A stretch of DNA of 64,000 nucleotides, from NCBI RefSeq assembly GCF_019279795.1, contig NC_056743.1, positions 632,273,993 to 632,337,992 on the forward strand, written 5' to 3'. Shown here piece after piece: positions 55,640 to 64,000 of the stretch (position 1 is its first letter; every line of letters starts with the position of its first letter). This DNA comes from Protopterus annectens. Taxonomy: Eukaryota > Chordata > Ceratodontiformes > Protopteridae. The notes below the pieces were generated by a model. It did no database searches, was not told where the DNA came from, and saw nothing but the letters and a program-made list of their open reading frames with translations. Both the position numbers and the translations under genes were made by a program.

Positions 55640-58600
55640 ATATCTTCTGTATAAATATCAGGAGTATTTATAACAAAAATAGCAGATCTGCATGCACGGA
55701 TAACCTGATATTCCCCTGACATTCTCATGATAAAATAAATATAGTTAAAACAAAACATCAAAAATGAAAAAAAATACTTCTCCAGGTTACAATATTGTAA
55801 GAGTAAATAGAAAGCACAAAAGTGCAGGAGGTGTCACAGACATTTTTTTAAATACTCTGCAGATAACCCTCTACCATAATTAAACAGTGCATAATTTCTC
55901 TGCCCTCTCTTTCCTCTGCATTTATATCTCTCCTGGTAATAACATCAGCTCTACTAAAGATTTCCATTTATGGGCCACATACAACATCCAAGAAAAAAAT
56001 ATTTTTGGGACACTTTAATATTGACTAGCTCTCCATTAACTCAGATACCTCCCTCAATGCCATTAATCTTTATGACATAATGAAGTTAATCAGTTCACCT
56101 AACCATTACACCAACAACACTGGCAAAGAAATGGCTATGCACTAGAATCTCACCTCTTCTCCAAATAATATCGCCTCTCTGGTTCATTGACCTAAATGAC
56201 CACCTCCACACCTTCATTATAAGAAAACAACATTCTACCCTCCAAAATCATTGCAGAAATGAAATATGTAACCTCTTTTGTTTCTATGAAGACCCTTTTA
56301 TTTCTAACCTAAAACTATGCAATTGGCACCATCTAACATATCTCCATCTAGAAGAAGCTGTAGATAAATTCAGTACAACTTTCCTAAACATTCTAAATGA
56401 CTTGGTCATTCTCAGGAAAAAAAACATATAAAGGTTCCACCAGCTTAACCGCTGTCCAGAAGGATCAAGTCGCTTATGGATCAAAGACAGAGCCTGAAAA
56501 GCTTGGCTCACAAACAGAACTTGTAATAATTCTTACTCAAAATACCTCATCCAGTCAGCTACTAAAAAGCTACTAGACTAATTTCCAAACTAAAAACTTA
56601 AAAAAAACCCAAAAGATCTCTGGTCTGCTATAAACCAAATCCTAACAGCAGGCCATACCACTCAACCTGTACCCACAATAAACAACCACAAAAACTCTGG
56701 AACCACTGCCAATCTCTTTAACTCCCACTTCTTGCAGTCTGTCTCATCTTTAATAAATAGCCAAAATCCTACCACCCCAATGTCTCAACCTGCTATCTCT
56801 CTAACCCTCACATATTCTCTCTATAACCACTGTCTACCTCTACCATTACGAAATCACTTCATTTTAAACAAAAACGTATGACTCTTTTTCCAAACAACCT
56901 ACATGCTAGATATTTGAAGCTAGCTGCTGAAGCAATAGCTACCTAGTATCTATCCTTATAAACAATTCCATATCAGAATCCTATGTCCCACTCCTTTGGG
57001 AACAATGTTACATCTTACCCCTTCATAAAGGCAGAATCTTCACTGATCTCACCAACTACAGACACATTGTTACTACATCTTCATTTTCAAAACTACTAGA
57101 AAAAACATATACAGTCCCAGCTTACCCTCCACATCCCCCAGAATTGTGTTATGTCCTAAGCTCAACATGGTTTCAAGTCTCACCACAGCACTACCACATC
57201 CCTCCTAAATTTCACTAATACAATTTACTCACACAGGAACAATAGTGAATTTTTGTCAGCTGTCTATCTTCACATCTCCAAATCTTTCAATGCTGGCTCT
57301 TACCTATACTAATATATAAACTCAATAATCTTGCACTAGGCAGTTCCTCCTTGACCTGGTTCCATAACTATCTTTCTAACTGGCTACAAGTTGCTAAATG
57401 GCAAAACATATTCTCATCTTTTCTCCCAATTTCCACCAGTGCACCTCAAAGTTCTATTCCTGTCCCCATGCTCTTTAATGTCTTCATTAAGGAACTCTTA
57501 TCACACAAAAAATCTGACACAACTGCTCAACAATCAGCCACAATTGCTCAATATGCTGATGACTCCACCCTTATTTGCTATGCTAATAACCTAGGCAACC
57601 TACAGAAAATCACACAGGAATCCTTCACATGAGTAGAAACATGGATAACTGCATCTCACATATACCTCACCCAAATAAAACTAAACTCCTCTTCACCCCT
57701 AAATACATTACAGTTCATATAACTTCCTTCCATGTAGTCTCTGATAACAATACCAACACTGGGTTTGTTCCTTATTAGACATTTGTAAATATTAAAATAT
57801 GAAATGTGACTACAATATACAACACATTGTGAAAAAAAATCTAAACTCTTTCTATAGGATCAAGAAATACCTGACAGTCCCTGTTAAAAAATGCTTAGCC
57901 AATGTATTTCTTCTCCACACCATTCTGTACTCTGTTCCAATTTTTACAAACCTAGAAGCAACACAGGAATCCAAGTTAGAATAATGTTACTACAAGACAG
58001 CTAAATTCACTGCCAGACACTGACACAGGACCCACACCACTGTCTAGTTCTCAAGGAATTGTGTTGGTTAAAATTATCATATTACCTAATATATGCCTTC
58101 CTGCTAATCATGCATAAGCTTATTTATACTTGAAATAACTGCCAATTTCTCTCTGTGCTTATTGAAAAATATGCCTCCTTGGATTGATATGCTCCACAGA
58201 TAAACTCTTAATACTAATCTGAAAATACATTAACACCACTGGTCCTTCCTCCATCCCTATACTACAACTTGCCAGCCAAAGCCAGGAATTCCATTCCTTT
58301 CTCACTTAAACAAGAAATATAACACAAATCTTTCAAGTCCCTACTAAGTTCACACCTATCCAAATCATGCATTTGACTATGCTCATCTCAGGGATAGCCA
58401 TTAAAATAAATTTCAATTTACTCCCTGCTTCTCTGCCCTTGTTTTACTCTTGTTTCAGTCTCACAAACCTCTTACTGAAATATTACATTAAAGCACTCTA
58501 CCCTTCCACTACACCACTTTATCATCAACAGAAACTTAGTTTTCTTTACCACAAACACTCTGTTACTAGGCATAACTTATTTCTAGAGTAGTAATTTGAG

Positions 58601-58810
58601 AAGATTCATCTGACAAAAAAGGTTGAAATGTTGCACCATTCATGTACTGCATAATATTTGATGTATTACTTAGTTTAGTATTACCTCTTGTATATCATCT
58701 TTGGATGTACTGTTTGTTATTGTTCTGTGTGCATTATGAAGCTTTCCCCCCAGGCCTCTGCTAAAAAGGTGTAGTGCACCCTGTCAGACTTGTTGCAAAT
58801 CATTCTTTAA
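55640..58810 (+). mobile_element. L2-like LINE, old and decayed
   Basis: The order of remnants parallels the LINE at 47800-51650. An 'AINIRSIYNKN'-like start lies near 55650, and a 'GHFNID'-like block near 56010. A TWFHNYLSNWLQVAKWQN block is at 57354, and IAQYADDSTLICYANNL with YADD is near 57550. C-terminal sequence follows to about 58340. The 3' tail CAGGCCTCTGCTAAAAAG then CCTGTCAGACTTGTTGC at 58752-58800 matches the family tail without a clear (AAAT)n end. Many stops and frameshifts are present. Confidence 0.8.
57351..57632 (+). pseudogene. RT core remnant of the decayed L2-like LINE
   Basis: A 93-codon open stretch covers TWFHNYLSNW (compare NWFQSYLSDR in the better copy) and SAPQSSIPVPMLFNVFI (compare GVPQGSILGPLLFSVYT). 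It also covers IAQYADDSTLICYAN, where the YADD catalytic pair survives. It is the longest surviving piece of the pol gene in this copy and is not functional alone. Confidence 0.85.
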
Positions 58811-60690
58811 CCTGACTTTACTGCTCCTCTATAACGTGTGAAGATTGAGCTGGGACATTACAAAATGTCACTAGCACTATAACAGAATCACAGCCCTCAA
58901 CTGAGAAGCTTCCCTGAACATCTAGTGTAAGACATCTTGCCATAGTTTAGTTTAAAAGAAATTAAATTCCATTTTCTTGTGTTGAAATATTGGAGTTATA
59001 CCCATGATTTTTAAATGTAATGCTGGTCACTATGGCAGTTTTGTTCTAACTTTCATGTGCATCAACATATATTCAAAATTAAACTATATTCCAGGCACAA
59101 AACACTCATGAATGCAAGCCAGCAATATTATAAATAAAAAGTATAAGTGGAAATACATATGAATTGGTTTTCTGACCTATATTGCCAAATTCTATGAAAA
59201 TGCCATGATCTTTCAATTGTCGGACAGTCAAAAACCAGGATTTACTACCATTGTTCTTGTGCCTTGCGTCTCCCTCATATGGTCTTCATCACTACAAAAC
59301 ACCTTGGTTCACTGACAAGGATGTATCCATCTACATCATGCTTCTCATCCCTGCTACCTTTCCACGTCAAGGAACACACATAACACTGTAGTATGTTGCA
59401 TATAGCCACACTGAAAACTACATTAACTGTTGGGGTACTTGTGCGGTCTTAAAAAATTTGAATCATTTAAGCCATAATACTAAATTACTGATATTTTATC
59501 CAAAATGAACATCTCTTGCTACAGCTATATCTCTTCCTGAGATATGTTGTTTTTTTATCTCCATAATGATAACTACCATGAAAAGTAAACTAATCAAGTT
59601 AAGAGATAAAATACTAGCTAAGGTGGCAATTATTCACATGATGCTCCATTTTTTTATATTAAGTCTTTAATCTGTGGTTAACATAATGTCCATAGTTCAT
59701 CACATATGCTCCACATAGATAGCTAGTTTTCATTACCCAAATGGTCATTAATCCTACCAAAATCCTAATTCATTTAAAAACGATACCATCATTAAACATG
59801 CATACAATACACAGAATTACCCTAAAATCAGTTTTCTGTATCCAGCTAATAAAACTTAGTCAGCAACACATATCTAGATAGTATGTTTCCTAGATCACCC
59901 AAAACTTTTATATAGTACTCTCTGGTGACATTTTTCTATATCCAGGTTATCAGAAAAAATGACAAACACATAGCTGTTCATCCTCTTAATGATGACTTCC
60001 ATGAAATCTGTGGATCAGATATTGATGATCATTTTGGATTATGAAATTGAACAAACATGCTCATCATTCATTACATTGTTATTTTTTTTTACCACCTAAA
60101 CAATTTAAGGCAATAATGTCACAAAATACTTAAGAAAACTTAAGGTTTTCTCCAGTGGTTTCCATTCAGAATATAGCCATCTCATTATAAAATAATTCAA
60201 TACAATACAACATTACACAATACAAAATGATACATACAATACAATGCAATAGTACATGCTTGCATAAAAGTCTCTTCTGCTTTCATAAAACTAAAAAGAT
60301 TTTTTAAGTGTTCCTCAAAAGCTTTTTAAAAAAGTATAAATACTGTTGCTACATATTGTTAATTTAAGAACATTTTTAGTGGCATACAGTCTTTTAGGAA
60401 GACTTCTGTTTGTCATTTTCATACCTTTTCAATTAGCTTGACATCAGGTATTCAACCTTTCACCTAGTCAAAAACATTCACAAACAAATTCATCTCTCGT
60501 GGCTTTTTTACACTTGAATGGGATCACCTCTAAGATAACTATGATTTAATGAAAAATAACATAAACACCTCTTATAGTCCGACCTAAATTACCATTTAAG
60601 TAAGTTTGATATTTTCTTACATTCAAAAAGATTTGCATGGCTCTTTGCATTCTGACCTCCCCAATCCACCTAATAGTTTGTGCATAACCT
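58811..60690. other. No gene seen
   Basis: AT-rich sequence with a run of degenerate AATACA words near 60195-60250. No recognisable domains. Confidence 0.5.
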
Positions 60691-60694
60691 CAGA

Positions 60695-62200
60695 GAAAGG
60701 AGGTAGATGGTGTATGCCACAACTTCAGAGAATGCAGTTAGGTGGCGTATCATAGGATCATAGATTAGTACTAGGCTAACTGCCCTTGTGTATCATTTTA
60801 AGCCTAACCAATTACTCTACATAAGAATCAAACCCTGCACCTTGTGTCTGTAGGGTAAACACATTAACCATTACACCACCCTCCCACCCCTCCATTATAT
60901 CGGCCTCCCACCCCTCTATTATATCAGCCTCCTACCCTTTGCATTCCACATTCCATGTATGCCACAACCTCAGAGAAATCAGGCAGGTGGTTTATGACAA
61001 AACCTCAAAGAATGCATCTAGGTAGTATATGCCACAACCTCAGAGAGTACAGGTAGGTGGTTTATGCCACATCTTCAGAGAATGCAGGTAGCTGGTGTAT
61101 GCCACAGCCTCAGAAAATATAGGTAGGTATTGTATGACACAACCTCAGAGAATGCACGCAGGTGGTTTATGCCACAACCTCAAAGAATGCAGGTAGGAGG
61201 TGTATGCTACAACCTTAAAGAATGGAGGTAGGTGGTAGAATGCAGGTAGGTGGTGTATGCCACATCCTCAGAGAATACATGTAGGTGGTGTATGTCAGAA
61301 CCTCAGAGAATGCAGGTAGGTGGTTTGTGCCACAACCGCAGAGAATGCAGGTAGGAGGTGTGCACCGCAATCTCAGAGAATGTAGGTAGGTGATGTATGC
61401 CACAAACTCAGAGAATGCAGGTAGGTATTGTATGCCACAACCTCAGGGAATGCAGGCAGGTAGTTTATGCCAGAACCTCAAAGAATGCAGGTAGGTGGTA
61501 TATGTCACAAAGAATGCAGGTAGGTGGTGTATACCACAGCCTCAGAGAATGCATGTAGGTATTGTATGCCACAAACTCAGAGAATGCAGGCAGGTGGTTT
61601 ATGACCAAACCTCAAAGAATGCAGCTAAGTGGTACATGCCACAACCTGAAAGAGTACAGGTAGGTGGTGTATGCCACAACTTCAGAAAATGCAGGTAGGT
61701 GGTGTATGCCACAACTTCAAAGAATACAGGTAGGTGGTTTATGCCACATCCTCAGAAAATGCAGGTAGGTATTGTATCACACAACCTTAGAGAATGCATG
61801 CAGGTGGTTTATGCCACAACCTCAAAGAATGCAGGTAGGTGGTGTATGCCACAACCTCAGTGAATGGAGGTAGGTGGTGTATTCCACAACCTCAGAGAAT
61901 GTAGGTAGGTGGTGTATGCCACAATCTCAGAGAATGCAGGTAGGTGGTACATACTACAACCTCAGAGATTGCAGGTAGGTGGTGTATGCCACATCCTCAT
62001 TGAATGCAGGTAGGTGGTGTATGTCACAACCTCAGAGAATGCAGGTAGGTAGTTTGTGCCACAACCTCAGAGAATGCAGGAAAGTGGCGTATGTCACAAC
62101 CTCAGGGAATGCAGGTAGGTGGTATATGCTACAATCTTAGAGAATGCAGGTAGGTGGTGCATGCCACAACCTCAAAGAATGCAGATAGGTGATTTATGCC
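60695..62200 (+). repeat. 35-bp minisatellite, about 36 units, interrupted by a SINE
   Basis: The unit AGGTAGGTGGTGTATGCCAC followed by AACCTCAGAGAATGC repeats every 35 bp with moderate variation. One to two units lie at 60695-60750, and the main array runs from about 60950 to 62200. The break holds a SINE on the minus strand. There are no spacers of unique sequence. Confidence 0.93.
60751..60895 (-). mobile_element. tRNA-derived SINE inside the 35-bp minisatellite
   Basis: The minus strand reads GGGTGGTGTAATGGTTAATG then TTTACCCTACAGACACAAGG and TGCAGGGTTTGATTCTTATG. This gives an A box (GGTGTAATGGTTA) and a B box (GGGTTTGATTC) at tRNA spacing. About 70 bp of body follow (GGGCAGTTAGCCTAGTACTA, ATCTATGATCC). 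It differs from the SINE at 43586 in body and tail. Duplicated pyrimidine-rich flank (CCACCCCTCCATTATATCGG repeated) follows on its right. Confidence 0.75.
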
Positions 62201-63527
62201 ATTGCAGGCATGCCACTTCAAAAGCAATTGTGTAAGCTGGACCAGTATAGTGTACTTTCCTGCATTAAATAATTATTTCTGTTTAATCCTGCTAACAGAA
62301 AGATATTATAAAATCAGTTATTTCTCTGAAGAGTTATTACTCCTATGTTGTTTGTTAATGCACACAGAATGTATGTTGTTATTCTTTCTTGACATTGTAA
62401 AGCTATTTAAGCTAGCTGATATATTTAGTCTTTAATGCAATGTCTTTCCTCAATACTGCGCAATACTCAAGCAAGCTAAGAGATCACTGTATAATAAATG
62501 TTAAAGTGAGTTTAATTTATGTGCAATATTAGGATTAAATATGTAGAACATTATGGCATACAGTAAGTAGTTATATATGTATTAATGTTTTGTTGTATTA
62601 TGTCTATGTGATATCTGCACATTTGAGTCTGGATATACAGAATTTTGTTCAGTTTTTGCACTTGTGTGATTATGAATGACAATAAAGTTTACTTTGGCTT
62701 TTTTGATGTTTGACTATTCTAAATGTATGGCACTACACAAATATACTGATGTGATCTCAATGCCTTTAGCTAGTGTAATCATCCTTAAAATGTTTTGCTG
62801 CACATTCTGAGGCATGTCTCAATTTGGTCAGTTGCAGATATGCATGACCTGCTTGTTATATGCAACACCAAATTACACAGTTTGAGATGCAAAAAGCTTG
62901 GTGTTTTTTAATTTTATTGTGTTAATAAGAACAGTGTCTGAAATTTTGCTTGGAGTTGAAAAATCATGTCATGTCATAATGAAAAACTGAGCCCAAAACA
63001 TCTCACTACCTAAATTAGCGTATAGGCCACTGCATTTCCATGTTAATTCTAACAATAAAAGAGTCTTTTTTTCCTAGGAAGACATGTTTTCAACTAGGAC
63101 TTGCAGGTAGAATATTTTATAATGGAAATAAACATGTGGCAATCTAGCAGTAAAGCCACAAAGCTCAACTAAAGTTGTTTCTGCTTATCCGTAATGCCTT
63201 ACTGATGTATACAAATCATTGCCCACTAACTGCCACCATTTTAGAGGTGTGGTGATAAAGAGAAATTAAATAAAAAGTAAAGCTAAAACATCAGAAAGAT
63301 ATTATATTCTTCATTTATTGCAAAAATCACATGTACCCTACCACAAAGAATATAACTGAAATGAAATGAAACTAAATATAAAATAATGAGAGATAAAAAA
63401 CAGTATCCCACTTTAATGCTGCATAGCAAATTCCCAATTCTCCCCTTAGCAGCATTGCTGTTATATAACTACAAATGGACAAACAAATGAAGTAAATACA
63501 TAATTAGGCTGCTTGGTTTGTTAACAG
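62201..63527. other. Possible 3' UTR and intron-like sequence
   Basis: Mostly AT-rich, with no coding domain. A candidate polyadenylation site lies at 62681. The sequence just before 63528 looks like an intron end. Confidence 0.35.
62681..62686 (+). terminator. Candidate polyadenylation signal AATAAA
   Basis: AATAAA followed after about 10 bp by a GT/T-rich stretch (TTTACTTTGGCTTTTTTGAT) and preceded by T-rich sequence with TGTGTGATT. This resembles the end of a vertebrate transcript on the plus strand. AATAAA is common in AT-rich DNA, so this is a suggestion only. Confidence 0.3.
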
Positions 63528-63839
63528 GAAGCAGCAACACCTACTTCATGGTGACAATATCCAAATCATGGACAGATGCTCGGAACTACTGCAGATCACA
63601 GCAAGCAGATCTTGCCAGTATTAGGAATGATATTGAATTACAGAAAGCGATAAATGCCATAGGAGGTATGACCGCCTGGATAGGGCTTTTCTGTGATCCT
63701 TCCAGTGGTTAGTGGCAATGGGCAGATGGATCATTCTCATCTTGTCAGAACTGGGTTTTTAATGGACCAGACAATGCCGGTCGAAATGAATTTTGCATTC
63801 AACTAATTGTGAATATTAACAACAAAAACTGAGAATTAC
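63528..63839 (+). pseudogene. C-type lectin domain exon, disrupted
   Basis: After a TTTGTTAACAG acceptor the frame reads NTYFMVTISKSWTDARNYC, SQQADLASIRNDIELQ, TAWIGLFCDPSSG, then a TAG stop at 63710-63712. It continues in the same frame with WQWADGSFSSCQNWVFNGPD and NAGRNEFCIQL. The order is that of a C-type lectin-like domain ('SW.dAr.yC', 'dLasI', 'WIGL', 'W.W.DGs', 'nW..g.P.n', 'e.C'). A second stop, TGA, stands where the 'W.d..C' block usually starts, and the last Cys is missing. It would have been a sugar- or ligand-binding domain of a secreted or membrane protein. EPN/QPD-type Ca-binding residues appear as GPD. Confidence 0.75.
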
Positions 63840-64000
63840 GCCAAACGGAACACACCAGATTCGATAGACTCAAGAATAGGCAAATGAATAAATAAAATAT
63901 AGTTTAAATTAAAAAATAAAAATACCAACAAAACCGATATGTATAAAACACTCTAGATTTAGCGCTTTCATCCACAGCAATGTGGACTTCATCAGAATGC
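63840..64000. other. No feature assigned
   Basis: A-rich sequence, then TTTAGCGCTTTCATCC...GTGGACTTCATCAGAA. It looks like the edge of an interspersed repeat but is cut by the window. Confidence 0.35.

Overview
This window looks like a transposon-rich intergenic stretch of a large vertebrate genome. No intact host gene is visible. The sequence is AT-rich and full of (TA)n, (CA)n and (TG)n microsatellites. Its mobile elements are a mix typical of large-genome non-amniote vertebrates such as lungfish, salamanders or caecilians: a DIRS-like tyrosine-recombinase retrotransposon, PIF/Harbinger transposons, CR1/L2-group LINEs, RTE LINEs and tRNA-derived SINEs. The species cannot be fixed from sequence alone. 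The only host-gene-like signal is a broken C-type lectin domain exon at the right edge.

Layout. Positions 1-3640 hold a decayed DIRS-like element on the minus strand (gag, RT, RNase H, start of the recombinase). Its RT gene carries an internal 61-bp tandem amplification. Positions 3770-5330 are simple repeats, a telomere-like G-rich tract and a foldback element. A SINE with an RTE-type tail (5614-5792) sits inside a dispersed repeat. From about 7139 to 28552, and again from 29038 to 41765, lie what I read as two very large, same-orientation PIF/Harbinger elements. Each has a HARBI1-like DDE transposase on the plus strand, a convergent Myb/SANT-like gene on the minus strand, and a long interior of degenerate 220-350 bp tandem units with tRNA B-box-like segments. 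Both copies are riddled with later insertions. Copy 1 contains a CR1-type LINE inside the transposase, a foldback MITE inside the Myb gene, a young RTE insertion with a perfect 19-bp target duplication, and an old CR1 fragment. Copy 2 contains a CR1-type LINE and the 3' end of an L2-like LINE.

Positions 43586-51975 hold a tRNA-derived SINE whose tail matches the local L2-like LINE, two foldback elements in (TA)n tracts, a 108-bp tandem array, a 440-bp direct duplication and a nearly complete L2-like LINE. That LINE has a 1110-codon reading frame with one stop and a 2A-like motif. Positions 52200-62200 hold an RTE fragment, a 58-bp minisatellite with a 348-bp higher-order period, a dead L2-like LINE and a 35-bp minisatellite interrupted by a SINE. 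A possible polyadenylation site and the lectin exon close the window.

Most of the biology here is nested transposition, elements sharing parts (SINEs borrowing LINE tails, foldback elements sharing a core), and repeated conversion of transposon segments into tandem repeats. The two least ordinary signals are the giant Harbinger pair and a family of foldback elements with different arms, a shared G-rich core, and a strong tendency to sit in TA microsatellites.
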